In this document: one piece after another, positions 1 to 7,668 of the stretch
Layout: every line of letters starts with the position of its first letter
Position numbering within the stretch: position 1 is the stretch's first letter
Origin: Clostridia bacterium
GTDB taxonomy: Bacteria; Bacillota; Clostridia; Christensenellales; CAG-314
Reading direction: 5' to 3'
Assembly (NCBI GenBank): GCA_017629595.1
Contig: JAGBWW010000066.1
Coordinates: 1 to 42,621 of the forward strand
Length of the DNA stretch: 42,621 bases
Notes under the pieces: model-generated
Database searches by the model: none
Told to the model about the DNA's origin: nothing
What the model saw: the letters and a program-made list of their open reading frames with translations, nothing else
Program-made: the position numbers and the translations under genes

Positions 1-876
1 GGCCCTACGGGCAGTGGCAAAACGCTCCTTGCAAAAACCTTGTCGCAAATATTAAACGTACCTTTTGCCGTTGCAGATGCAACCACCTTGACGGAAGCCG
101 GTTACGTTGGCGACGACGTAGAAAACATTTTGCTCAAACTCATACAAAACGCTGACTATGACTTGGAAAGAGCTTCGCAAGGCATCATCTATTTGGACGA
201 AGTAGATAAAATTGCCAAGCGTGGACAAAACGCATCAATAACTCGTGACGTATCGGGCGAAGGGGTGCAACAAGCCTTGCTCAAAATTTTCGAAGGCACC
301 GTGGCAAGCGTACCTCCACAAGGTGGTCGCAAACATCCTCAAGGGGAAAATCTCAAAATTGATACCACCAACATTTTGTTCATTTGTGGTGGTGCTTTCG
401 TCGGTTTGGACAAAGTGATAGAAAAGCGACTTAACACAAGAAGTTTGGGTTTTGGCAACCAAATTGAAGGCAACGCCGACAAAACGGCAAGTCAATGTAT
501 TCCCCAAGACTTTGTCAATTTTGGGCTTATTCCCGAGTTTGTGGGACGCCTTCCCATTGTTGTTGGACTTTCTCCTTTGGACGAAGAAGCATTGATAAAG
601 ATACTTACAGAGCCCAAAAACGCCCTTGTAAAACAATACGAAAAACTGCTTAAAATGGACGGTGTAACGTTGACCTTTGAACAAGAAGCCTTGCGTGCCG
701 TTGCCAAAAAGACTTTGGAATTGGACACGGGCGCCAGGGGTTTAAGAGCCGTGTTGGAAAAGGTTATGTCAAACGTTATGTACGAAGCGCCGGAAGGCAA
801 AGGAGAAAAGAAAGTCAACATTGATGCAAAATGCATTGAAGGTCGTGCAAAACCCAACCTTGTTATGAGCAGTTAA
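1..876 (+). CDS. clpX: ATP-dependent Clp protease ATP-binding subunit ClpX (5' truncated)
   Basis: This is the C-terminal two thirds of ClpX, the AAA+ unfoldase that feeds substrates to the ClpP peptidase in the cytoplasm. The window opens in frame on the Walker A motif GPTGSGKT. Next come [11 protein letters not shown], the Walker B segment [12 protein letters not shown], the [12 protein letters not shown] stretch, the GR-containing [11 protein letters not shown] region, and the sensor-2 motif [14 protein letters not shown]. The N-terminal zinc-binding domain and the start codon lie outside the window, so upstream clpP cannot be checked. The open frame is intact to its TAA. lon follows with its own promoter, giving the common Firmicutes order clpX-lon-engB. 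Identity is very secure. Confidence 0.97.
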   Translation, partial: GPTGSGKTLLAKTLSQILNVPFAVADATTLTEAGYVGDDVENILLKLIQNADYDLERASQGIIYLDEVDKIAKRGQNASITRDVSGEGVQQALLKIFEGTVASVPPQGGRKHPQGENLKIDTTNILFICGGAFVGLDKVIEKRLNTRSLGFGNQIEGNADKTASQCIPQDFVNFGLIPEFVGRLPIVVGLSPLDEEALIKILTEPKNALVKQYEKLLKMDGVTLTFEQEALRAVAKKTLELDTGARGLRAVLEKVMSNVMYEAPEGKGEKKVNIDAKCIEGRAKPNLVMSS

Positions 877-890
877 TATTAAAATATTAG

Positions 891-919
891 TTGCTAAGGA
901 TAAATAAATATATTATAAT
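891..919 (+). promoter_or_regulatory. Predicted housekeeping promoter for lon
   Basis: TTGCTA (891-896) and TATAAT (914-919) are separated by 17 nt, which predicts transcription from about 926. The site lies in the 83-nt gap between clpX and lon. No CIRCE or CtsR-type repeat was recognised around it. Confidence 0.6.
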
Positions 920-959
920 ATACGACAAGATACAAAAATAGATTAAGAGGTACCTTACA

Positions 960-3272
960 TTGGCAGATATTATACGTATACCTTTGTTGGCTTTGCGTGG
1001 AAACATCATTTTCCCCCACGTCAAAAGCCAAATAGAGGTAGCAAGAGACGTTTCTAAAACGGCAATAGAACAAGCAGTCAAAGAAAACAACCTTGTCTTT
1101 TTGGTAAGCCAATTAGACGGAGAAATGGAAAAACCCAAAGGTATGCAAGATTTTCACAAATGCGGTTCTTTGGCACAAATTCTTCAAGTTTTCCCCATTG
1201 ACAAAGACGTTATGTCGGTTATTGCAAAAACCTTTGCAGCAGCAAAGGTGCTTTCCGTTGAATTTGACGAAGCAGGTTGCTGGTATGCCGAAGTAGAAAC
1301 GATTGACTATCAAATAGAAAACGAAACCGAATGTGCTTTGCTTTACAAAAAGGCAACCGAATTGTTGGAACAATACGCTTCTATGAGCAAACGCGCCAAC
1401 AAAGACCTTGTCAAAAAAATTATCAACCAAGCACAAATGGACTATATAACTTTCGTTGACATTATCGGCAACGAAGTTGCTTTGCGTGCAAGCGACAGAC
1501 AAGACATCATTTCTTGCAACAGCGTTGATATGCGTTTGGAAATTCTTTGCAATTTGCTTTTGGCTGAACTTGAAATTGCAAAAGCAGAAAAACGTATTGC
1601 AAACAGAGTTAAAAAGCAAGTGGCAGATGGTCAAAAAGAGTATTATCTCAAAGAACAAATGCGCGCAATTTCGGCTGAATTGGGCGAAGACGAAAATGAA
1701 ATTCAAGAGTACGTAAAACGCATTGAATCGTGCAAAATGCCCAAAGATACCGAGAAAAAAGCCAAAAAAGAAATCAATCGTCTCAGCAAAATGGCACCTA
1801 CGTCACCGGACGCTGCCATCATAAGAAACTACGTTGATTGGCTTTGCGACATTCCTTGGTACAAAGAAACAAAAGACAATAAAAATTTAAATCGTGCAAG
1901 AAAAATTTTGGACGAAGACCACTATGGTTTGGACAAAATAAAAGAAAGAATTATTGAATTTTTGGCAGTAATGCAACTTACGGGCAAACTCAACGGCCCA
2001 ATTTTGTGTTTTGTCGGGCCTCCCGGAGTAGGTAAGACAAGTATCGTTCGTTCCATTGCTCGTTCTTTGAATAGACAATATTTGCGTGTTTCCTTGGGTG
2101 GCGTTTCGGATGAATCGGAAATTAGAGGTCACCGTCGTACTTACGTTGGGGCAATTCCCGGTAAAATTGCTTATATGATGAAACAAGCCGGTTGCGTCAA
2201 CCCCGTCATGTTGTTTGACGAAATTGACAAACTTGGCAAAGACCATCGTGGCGACCCCGCAGCAGCAATGTTGGAAGTTTTGGATCCCGAACAAAACAAA
2301 ACCTTTACCGACCACTTCTTGGAAGTTCCCTACGATTTGTCCAAAGTGTTGTTCGTATGCACGGCAAACACAACGGACGATATTCCTGCACCCTTGTTGG
2401 ACAGAATGGAAATCATTGAATTGTCCGGTTACACCGAAGAAGAAAAGGTGGAAATTGCACAAAAGTTTTTGTTGCCTAAAAACAAAGAAAAGCATGGTAT
2501 TCCCGAAAATGCTTTTGATTTGGACGAAAAAACAATTGCAAAAATCATTGAAAGATACACCCTTGAATCGGGCGTACGCAGTTTGGAAAGACAAATCGCC
2601 GCCGTCTGCCGAAAGGTTGCATTAAAGCTTGTCAGCAAACCCAATGAAGAAATCGTTGTAAATTGCGACAATCTCAACCAATATCTTGGCGTTGAACAAT
2701 ACGAAAAGGACGATCTCAACGTGGTGGACCAAGTCGGTACGGCAACTGGTCTTGCTTGGACAAGAGTTGGTGGCACGACACTCAACGTGGACGTCGCTTT
2801 GTTTGAAGGCAAAGGTGACGTTCAATTGACGGGTATGTTGGGCGACGTAATGAAAGAGTCGGCTCGTACGGCAATTTCATTGGTGCGCAGTTTGGCAAGT
2901 GAATATGGCATTGCTCAAGAAAGATTTGCCAAAACGGATATTCATATTCACGTACCCGAAGGAGCAATCCCCAAAGACGGCCCCAGCGCAGGTATAACGA
3001 TGGCAACGGTGGTGCTTTCAAGTTTTGCAAACGTCCCCGTATCAAGCAAAGTCGCCATGACGGGCGAAGTAACCTTGCGTGGTAAAGTTTTGCCCATCGG
3101 TGGACTTAAAGAAAAAGCAATGGCAGCATACCGTCAAGGCATAACCACCTTGATTGTTCCTAAAGAAAACAAAAAAGACTTACAAAATATTCCCAAAGAA
3201 ATCGTAGAAAAGATAAATTGGGTATTTGCAGACAACATTAAGACGGTGTTTGACAACGCCTTGGTAAAATGA
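960..3272 (+). CDS. lon: ATP-dependent protease Lon
   Basis: Lon is a cytoplasmic AAA+ protease that degrades misfolded and regulatory proteins. The 770-aa length is normal for bacterial LonA. The N-terminal substrate-binding domain begins [15 protein letters not shown]. The ATPase domain has Walker A GPPGVGKT at about residues 353-360 and Walker [11 protein letters not shown]. The proteolytic domain has catalytic Ser676 in KDGPSAGI and Lys719 in GGLKEKAM, so the Ser-Lys dyad is complete. Translation starts on TTG at 960, with AAGAGG at 945-950 as Shine-Dalgarno. The TGA stop overlaps the engB start by 4 nt, so engB is probably translationally coupled. Confidence 0.97.
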   Translation: MADIIRIPLLALRGNIIFPHVKSQIEVARDVSKTAIEQAVKENNLVFLVSQLDGEMEKPKGMQDFHKCGSLAQILQVFPIDKDVMSVIAKTFAAAKVLSVEFDEAGCWYAEVETIDYQIENETECALLYKKATELLEQYASMSKRANKDLVKKIINQAQMDYITFVDIIGNEVALRASDRQDIISCNSVDMRLEILCNLLLAELEIAKAEKRIANRVKKQVADGQKEYYLKEQMRAISAELGEDENEIQEYVKRIESCKMPKDTEKKAKKEINRLSKMAPTSPDAAIIRNYVDWLCDIPWYKETKDNKNLNRARKILDEDHYGLDKIKERIIEFLAVMQLTGKLNGPILCFVGPPGVGKTSIVRSIARSLNRQYLRVSLGGVSDESEIRGHRRTYVGAIPGKIAYMMKQAGCVNPVMLFDEIDKLGKDHRGDPAAAMLEVLDPEQNKTFTDHFLEVPYDLSKVLFVCTANTTDDIPAPLLDRMEIIELSGYTEEEKVEIAQKFLLPKNKEKHGIPENAFDLDEKTIAKIIERYTLESGVRSLERQIAAVCRKVALKLVSKPNEEIVVNCDNLNQYLGVEQYEKDDLNVVDQVGTATGLAWTRVGGTTLNVDVALFEGKGDVQLTGMLGDVMKESARTAISLVRSLASEYGIAQERFAKTDIHIHVPEGAIPKDGPSAGITMATVVLSSFANVPVSSKVAMTGEVTLRGKVLPIGGLKEKAMAAYRQGITTLIVPKENKKDLQNIPKEIVEKINWVFADNIKTVFDNALVK

Positions 3273-3862
3273 AAATATTTTCCTCACAATACTTAAAAGG
3301 TGCAGCCAAATTTGAAGATTGCGTGGTGTTTGACGTAGATCAAATTGCCGTATGTGGCAAATCCAACGTTGGCAAAAGCAGTTTTATCAATACCCTTTGC
3401 GGAGATGGAAAACTTGCACGCACAGGCAAATTGCCCGGACGCACAAGATTGATAAACTATTTTATTATAAACGACAAAAAGCCCAACACTTTTGTGTTGT
3501 GCGATTTGCCGGGCTATGGATTTGCAAAAGTTTCTGATGCCGAAAAGCTGAAGTGGAGTGTTTTGATTGAAAAATACTTTGCATCCAACATGGCAAAACA
3601 CATTATGTTTTTGGTGGATATAAGACACTCTCCTACGAAAGAGGACCAACAAATGATGAAATATCTTTACGTCAACAACTGTCCTTTTACCGTGGTGGCA
3701 ACAAAAGCCGACAAAGTTTCCAAAAGCCAAGTCAAAAATCGTCTTCGTTCAATTGCCAACGAATTGGGCGTAGGTTTTGACAATATGATGGCTTTTTCTT
3801 CCTTAAACGGATTTGGCAAAGAACAACTTTTGGATAAAATTGAACAAATTTTGGCAATATAA
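3269..3862 (+). CDS. engB: Ribosome biogenesis GTP-binding protein EngB (YsxC/YihA)
   Basis: EngB is a small essential TrmE-Era-EngA family GTPase used in late large-subunit ribosome assembly. The 197-aa protein has G1 GKSNVGKSS (residues 30-38), a G2-region threonine in GRTRLIN, G3 DLPGYG, and G4 ATKAD (NKxD-like). Its ATG overlaps the lon stop as ATGA, so it is co-transcribed and likely coupled with lon. A strong terminator follows. The lon-engB pair is a conserved Firmicutes neighbourhood. Confidence 0.96.
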   Translation: MKIFSSQYLKGAAKFEDCVVFDVDQIAVCGKSNVGKSSFINTLCGDGKLARTGKLPGRTRLINYFIINDKKPNTFVLCDLPGYGFAKVSDAEKLKWSVLIEKYFASNMAKHIMFLVDIRHSPTKEDQQMMKYLYVNNCPFTVVATKADKVSKSQVKNRLRSIANELGVGFDNMMAFSSLNGFGKEQLLDKIEQILAI

Positions 3863-3872
3863 AAGCAGAATT

Positions 3873-3908
3873 AAAGAACGGCAAAATTCTTGCCGTTCTT
3901 TTTTTTTG
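3873..3908 (+). terminator. Intrinsic terminator after lon-engB
   Basis: A perfect 12-bp stem (3873-3884 with 3890-3901; arm AAAGAACGGCAA) with a 5-nt loop runs directly into a T-tract ending at 3907. It separates engB from the next, differently controlled gene. Confidence 0.9.
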
Positions 3909-3910
3909 TA

Positions 3911-3937
3911 ACGTTTTTCTTTTCGTAGCATACAATA
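3911..3937 (+). promoter_or_regulatory. Sigma-K-like (mother-cell) promoter candidate
   Basis: AC at 3911-3912 lies 16 nt before CATACAATA at 3929-3937. This fits the sigma-K pattern AC-N16/17-CATAnnnTA. CATACAAT also matches the sigma-E -10 box, but I see no good sigma-E -35 at the right distance. A vegetative reading is poor: TACAAT is present but without a credible TTGACA-like box 17 nt upstream. The site directly precedes the ribosome binding site of the gene at 3960. Confidence 0.5.
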
Positions 3938-3959
3938 ACTATTGAAAAAGGAGATTATT

Positions 3960-4586
3960 GTGGCCACAAACAATTTTGAACGAACAGGACAATGTCCCGA
4001 AAAAGTATGTATTCAAGCAAAGCGAGTGTTTGACGCGTGTATGAAACAGGTATCCTTGCAACAAATTGCAATTCAAGTAAGCGACGTAACACCTCCCAAT
4101 CCTACAACGCCTTTGCGTTTTGTTTCCAGCAGAAGTTCCTCAACAACGGGTACACTCACAAATTTGGTGGTGGAGCGTTTGCCTGAAAGACACAACTGTG
4201 GCAGAGTTCAAGCCGACTTAAACGTTCCGTTGGAATTTACCTATTTGGACGCCAACAACGTAGAAGGTACAGGTCAAGGCACGTTAGTTTTGCCTATTGA
4301 CGTAGTTATGTACTTGCCTGAACCTTCGGTAATTCCCTATCAAATTGAAGCGACCGTTTCGGCAATCAGCCCCGAAGGTGCGTATACGGGAACGGAAGTG
4401 ATTGATGACATTACCTATTACATATTTACGATTAACGTTTGTCTTACGGTAATTTTGAAGGTGACGATGGACGTTGCGTTGGTCGTATCAACCTTTGGCT
4501 ACGCCCAAATTCCCCCTAGCCAAGATTATACACAAGAAGTATGCTCAGGCTATTTTGAACTGCCATTGTACCCTCAAAACAGCTGA
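3960..4586 (+). CDS. Uncharacterised protein, possible sporulation/coat-associated protein
   Basis: I cannot name a proven function. GTG at 3960 is the best start because AAGGAG (3948-3953) sits 6 nt ahead of it; the TTG at 3942 lies upstream of that ribosome binding site. The product is 208 aa, has no signal peptide, and is rich in Thr, Val and Pro with a beta-strand-like pattern. The N-terminal segment CPEKVCIQAKRVFDACMKQ recalls a group of uncharacterised clostridial proteins that begin with a Cys-containing 'CIEVNKVYDxC' segment; this resemblance is from memory. The gene stands alone between two terminators behind a sigma-K-like promoter. That suggests expression in the mother cell and a coat or spore-envelope role, but this is inference. 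Confidence 0.6.
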   Translation: MATNNFERTGQCPEKVCIQAKRVFDACMKQVSLQQIAIQVSDVTPPNPTTPLRFVSSRSSSTTGTLTNLVVERLPERHNCGRVQADLNVPLEFTYLDANNVEGTGQGTLVLPIDVVMYLPEPSVIPYQIEATVSAISPEGAYTGTEVIDDITYYIFTINVCLTVILKVTMDVALVVSTFGYAQIPPSQDYTQEVCSGYFELPLYPQNS

Positions 4587-4612
4587 AACAATCGAATTCA
4601 ATTTTGCCATTT

Positions 4613-4649
4613 CAACCACAAGCAAGATTTTGCTTGTGGTTGTTTTTTT
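4613..4649 (+). terminator. Intrinsic terminator
   Basis: A 13-bp stem (4613-4625 with 4630-4642, arm CAACCACAAGCAA) with a 4-nt loop is followed by seven T. It ends the transcript of the uncharacterised gene at 3960. Confidence 0.9.
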
Positions 4650-4655
4650 ATGTTA

Positions 4656-4684
4656 TAGACAATGACGAAAAAATGTGTTAAACT
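4656..4684 (+). promoter_or_regulatory. Promoter predicted to give a leaderless mRNA
   Basis: TAGACA (4656-4661) and TAAACT (4679-4684) are separated by 17 nt. Only 6 nt separate the -10 box from the ATG at 4691, so the expected transcription start is the A of ATG. No Shine-Dalgarno sequence is present. Confidence 0.5.
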
Positions 4685-4690
4685 AACAAT

Positions 4691-5395
4691 ATGAAAGTGT
4701 TTGCAATTTCCGATTTGCACCTTTCCACCACGGTAAACAAGCCAATGGACGTTTTTGGTGGAAGTTGGGACAACTATTTGGACGATATTTTTGAAGATTG
4801 GAACAACAAAGTCGCAGATGACGACGTCGTTTTGTTGTGCGGAGATTTTTCTTGGGCAATGCGTTTAGACGAAGTCAAAAGTGATTTTCAACTTATTTCC
4901 AAATTAAAGGGCAAAAAGGTTATTATTCGTGGCAACCACGATTATTGGTGGAATACCTATACGCAAGTAAAAAGTGTTTTGCCAAACAATTTTTACGCTT
5001 TGCAAAACAACGCTTTAAGAATTGGCAATCTTTTGCTTTGTGGCACTCGTGGATGGGTTTGTCCCCAAAACACGAAACTAAGTGAAGAAGACGAAAAAAT
5101 TTACAAACGTGAATTGGAACGTCTTGCTTTGTCATTGGCAGATATGCAAAAACAACGAAAACCAAGCGATACGGTCGTTGCCATGATGCACTTTCCGCCT
5201 TTCAACGCAAGGTACGAAGCAAGCGAATTCGTCACCAAGTTTGTCGAAAACGACGTTACCAAAGTGGTGTACGGGCATCTTCACGGAAAAGATTGCCGAG
5301 CCGAGTTGGAAGTGGAGCGCTATGGCATAACTTTCTATTTGACAAGTTGCGACTTGGCAAAAAATAAACTAGCCCTCATTGCTGAAATTGAATAA
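4691..5395 (+). CDS. Metallophosphoesterase (calcineurin-like)
   Basis: This is a 234-aa cytosolic metal-dependent phosphoesterase. The metal-binding signature is complete and in order: SDLHL near residue 7, GDFSW, RGNHDYWW, a histidine in MMHFPPF, and GHLHG near the C-terminus. The early FGGSWDNY segment and the overall length resemble the stand-alone CT488-type phosphoesterases found widely in Clostridia, whose substrate is unknown. The gene is monocistronic between two terminators. Its promoter lies immediately in front of the ATG and there is no ribosome binding site, so translation probably starts on a leaderless message. Fold assignment is firm; the substrate cannot be read from the sequence. 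Confidence 0.88.
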   Translation: MKVFAISDLHLSTTVNKPMDVFGGSWDNYLDDIFEDWNNKVADDDVVLLCGDFSWAMRLDEVKSDFQLISKLKGKKVIIRGNHDYWWNTYTQVKSVLPNNFYALQNNALRIGNLLLCGTRGWVCPQNTKLSEEDEKIYKRELERLALSLADMQKQRKPSDTVVAMMHFPPFNARYEASEFVTKFVENDVTKVVYGHLHGKDCRAELEVERYGITFYLTSCDLAKNKLALIAEIE

Positions 5396-5407
5396 AAATT
5401 TTCGTTT

Positions 5408-5438
5408 GCCTTTCCCATTTGGGAAAGGCTTTTTTTTA
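5408..5438 (+). terminator. Intrinsic terminator after the metallophosphoesterase
   Basis: GCCTTTCCC (5408-5416) pairs with GGGAAAGGC (5421-5429) across a 4-nt loop and is followed by eight or nine T. It closes the unit before the dcw cluster. Confidence 0.9.
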
Positions 5439-5541
5439 TATAAAAAAATGGCAAAACAAGAGCAAATTTGCTTAAAAAGTGCCAATAAAAATTTAAAAAA
5501 ATATATAAAAAACGGCCAATTTCACGCAGTTTTTCAGCACT

Positions 5542-5565
5542 TTTGTTCTAAATATTTGTTCTAAA
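5542..5565 (+). repeat. Short direct repeat upstream of the mraZ promoter
   Basis: TTTGTTCTAAA occurs at 5542-5552 and again at 5555-5565, with a 13-bp period. It lies in the 255-nt AT-rich gap between the terminator at 5438 and mraZ. The function is unknown and it may be chance in such AT-rich DNA. Confidence 0.4.
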
Positions 5566-5612
5566 AAAGGTATTTTTTAATTATTTTTCAATATTTCTCC
5601 AACTTGAACATA

Positions 5613-5642
5613 AAAATGGTTTAAAAGGGTTGAAAATGGTTA
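5613..5642 (+). promoter_or_regulatory. MraZ-type operator: three tandem 10-bp repeats
   Basis: AAAATGGTTT (5613-5622), AAAAGGGTTG (5623-5632) and AAAATGGTTA (5633-5642) follow one another with an exact 10-bp period, one helical turn. They overlap the -35 box of the mraZ promoter. MraZ proteins are known to autorepress dcw clusters by binding short direct repeats upstream of mraZ (TGGG-type boxes in enterobacteria, AAAGTG-type boxes in mollicutes), and the AAAATGG core is close to the latter. Binding is inferred. Confidence 0.7.
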
Positions 5643-5658
5643 ATTTTTATGTTACAAT
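5630..5658 (+). promoter_or_regulatory. dcw-cluster promoter (Pmra)
   Basis: TTGAAA (5630-5635), a 17-nt spacer and TACAAT (5653-5658) preceded by TG (extended -10) predict a start near 5665. The -35 box lies inside the second and third MraZ-type repeats, so a bound repressor would block RNA polymerase. Confidence 0.75.
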
Positions 5659-5693
5659 GTTTGCACAAAAATAGAAGGAAAGGTGTTTTCCCA

Positions 5694-6137
5694 ATGTTAC
5701 TTTTAGGCACGTCCCAACAAAAGTTGGACGATAAAAACAGAATACGGCTCCCCGCCAAATTCCGTGAGCAAATGGGCGATCAATACGTTTTGACGCAGTT
5801 TGCTGGCGGTTGCATTGCCGTATATAGTCTTGCCGAAGGTAGCAAACTTATTGACCAAATTGTTTCGTGTGAATCTCTTTCTCCCGAAAGTGCCGAAATT
5901 GTAAGACAATTTACTGCAACAAGCGCAATGGTGGATGGCGATTCTCAAGGAAGATTTATGTTACCCGACAATCTTGTTCAATTTGCAAACATCACCAAAG
6001 ACGTGGTTGTTGTTGGAAGTATTTCAAAAGCCGAAATTTGGAGTTTGGAACGCTGGCAAGAAAGACACAGCAAAGTGGACAATTCGGTGGCAGGCTTCAA
6101 CGAAACTTTGAAAAAGTTAAATGAACTTTTGTCATAA
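5694..6137 (+). CDS. mraZ: Transcriptional regulator MraZ
   Basis: MraZ is a DNA-binding SpoVT/AbrB-fold protein that forms ring-shaped oligomers and autoregulates the division and cell-wall cluster. The 147-aa product has the two characteristic repeats: the first has LDDKNRIRLPAKFRE, and the second has VDGDSQGRFMLPDNL, each with the DxxGR-like turn. The start is ATG 5694 with a GGAAAGG Shine-Dalgarno about 10 nt upstream; an in-frame upstream ATG at 5649 lies inside the promoter. It overlaps rsmH by 17 nt. It is the first gene of the dcw operon and is preceded by a probable own operator. Confidence 0.96.
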   Translation: MLLLGTSQQKLDDKNRIRLPAKFREQMGDQYVLTQFAGGCIAVYSLAEGSKLIDQIVSCESLSPESAEIVRQFTATSAMVDGDSQGRFMLPDNLVQFANITKDVVVVGSISKAEIWSLERWQERHSKVDNSVAGFNETLKKLNELLS

Positions 6138-7056
6138 ACCGATTATGTTGCAAGAGTGCATTGAGGCACTTCAAATAAAAAGCAACGGCATTTACGTGGA
6201 TTGTACGGCAGGTGGTGGCGGCCACAGTCAGCACATTCTTGAAAAACTTGGCAAAGACGGTACGTTGATTGATATTGACAAAGACCTAGATGCCATACAC
6301 ACGGTTACAGCAAAATTTAAAGATTTTCCCAACGTAAAAATCGTTCACAGTGATTTCAAACAATTTCAATCGGTTTTAAATCAATTGAACGTAGAAAAGG
6401 TTGACGGTGTTTTGATTGATTTGGGTGTAAGCTCCTATCAACTTGACACAGCCGAAAGAGGTTTCTCCTATATGGCAAGTGATGCGCCACTTGATATGCG
6501 TATGAATCGCCAACAAGAACTTACCGCTTTTGACGTCGTCAATGGATATTCAAAAGAAGACCTTATTTACGTCTTAAGAGAATACGGCGAAGAAAAGTTT
6601 GCATCCATAATTGCTTCAAACATAATTAAAGCAAGGGAAACGGAACCTATCTCCACTTGTGGACAGTTGGTTTCCATAATTGACCGTTCAATTCCCTTTA
6701 AGGCACAAAAACAAGGTAGTCACAACGCCAAAAAGACCTTTCAAGCTTTAAGAATTGAAGTGAACGGTGAACTAAGTGGCTTGAAAGAAGTTTTGCAAAC
6801 AATCATCTCCCATCTCAATCCAAACGGAAGATTGGTGGTGCTTACCTTTCACTCGTTGGAAGACCGAATTGTGAAACATCTTTTCAATTTCAACGCAACC
6901 GACTGCATTTGTGACAAATCGGTACCCATTTGTGTATGTGGTCACAAAGCAGAAATCAAATTGATAAACAAAAAACCCATTACGGCAACAGAAGAAGAAC
7001 AAAAGGAAAATAGTCGCAGTATTTGTGCAAAATTGCGAATTGTAGAAAAATTGTAA
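6121..7056 (+). CDS. rsmH: 16S rRNA (cytosine1402-N4)-methyltransferase RsmH (MraW)
   Basis: RsmH uses S-adenosylmethionine to methylate N4 of C1402 in the 16S rRNA decoding site. The 311-aa length is normal. The protein starts HKPIMLQECIEAL. It has the SAM-binding glycines in DCTAGGGGHS, then DLGVSSYQLD and the substrate segment GFSYMASDAPLDMRMN. The C-terminal half contains LTFHSLEDRIVKHLF. It overlaps the end of mraZ by 17 nt and has no clear ribosome binding site, so coupled translation is likely. Confidence 0.96.
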   Translation: MNFCHKPIMLQECIEALQIKSNGIYVDCTAGGGGHSQHILEKLGKDGTLIDIDKDLDAIHTVTAKFKDFPNVKIVHSDFKQFQSVLNQLNVEKVDGVLIDLGVSSYQLDTAERGFSYMASDAPLDMRMNRQQELTAFDVVNGYSKEDLIYVLREYGEEKFASIIASNIIKARETEPISTCGQLVSIIDRSIPFKAQKQGSHNAKKTFQALRIEVNGELSGLKEVLQTIISHLNPNGRLVVLTFHSLEDRIVKHLFNFNATDCICDKSVPICVCGHKAEIKLINKKPITATEEEQKENSRSICAKLRIVEKL

Positions 7057-7080
7057 TAGCACGAAAAGTAGGTGAATACA

Positions 7081-7662
7081 ATGGAAACAAATACCAATTA
7101 CAATTACAATACCAATAATAACACAGCTTTGTTCAGTGAAGAACTTTCTTTAGAGGAAATGCAAACCAAGTTGTTCGGCAACAACATGACGGTATCTCAA
7201 CAAGAAACCGCTGAAACGGAACTCAACCCTGATTTGATGCCCAGTCAAAGCACAATGACAATGTCTTTCGTAAGAAATTATCAAGACAGCGTTGCTCCTG
7301 CAAAGGTTGAAATGACAAAGACGACGAAAATTGCCATTGCATCATACGTGGCAATCGTTTGTTTGCTCATTGTCGGTATTGCAGTATGTTCTTTCCTTGT
7401 TTCCAATTCTTATGCAGCACTTGTCGTTTCTCAAGGCGAATATGCAAGTCAACAAGAAACGTTGCAAGCAGTAGAAGAATCCATTGCCAATTTGACAGAT
7501 GAACAATTGGTTCAATTGGGTTTGTCCATGGGTTTTGTTCCCGTTGACGCAACAAACAGTTATACCTATGATTTGTTAGAAACCAGACCCGCACAAACTT
7601 TTGAAATTGAAAGTAACTGGTTTGATTCCGTGTGCGATTGGCTCAGCCAAATTTTCGGTTAA
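7081..7662 (+). CDS. ftsL: FtsL-like cell-division membrane protein
   Basis: This is a 193-aa bitopic membrane protein in the position always held by ftsL, between rsmH and the division PBP. FtsL/DivIC proteins act with FtsQ and FtsW-FtsI in the divisome. Visible features are an Asn/Thr-rich cytoplasmic N-terminus, one transmembrane helix at about residues 83-108, and a short extracellular helical segment (SQQETLQAVEESIANL) compatible with a coiled coil. ATG 7081 is preferred over GTG 7072 because the AGTAGGTG ribosome binding site lies 7-8 nt ahead of it. Sequence conservation in this family is low, so the name rests mainly on topology and location. The cytoplasmic tail is longer than usual. 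Confidence 0.75.
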   Translation: METNTNYNYNTNNNTALFSEELSLEEMQTKLFGNNMTVSQQETAETELNPDLMPSQSTMTMSFVRNYQDSVAPAKVEMTKTTKIAIASYVAIVCLLIVGIAVCSFLVSNSYAALVVSQGEYASQQETLQAVEESIANLTDEQLVQLGLSMGFVPVDATNSYTYDLLETRPAQTFEIESNWFDSVCDWLSQIFG

Positions 7663-7668
7663 TGTAAA

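Noticed and set aside
5379-5564. Small gene between the metallophosphoesterase and mraZ
   Set aside because: The 61-codon frame runs through the stop of the previous gene and its terminator, has Lys/Phe-rich composition dictated by AT-rich DNA, and lacks a ribosome binding site.
5542-5642. CRISPR-like array upstream of mraZ
   Set aside because: The repeats are 10-11 bp with no regular spacers and no cas genes are near; they fit protein-binding sites.
5649-5693. Upstream in-frame ATG start for mraZ
   Set aside because: It lies inside the promoter spacer and -10 region, upstream of the predicted transcription start and of the ribosome binding site.
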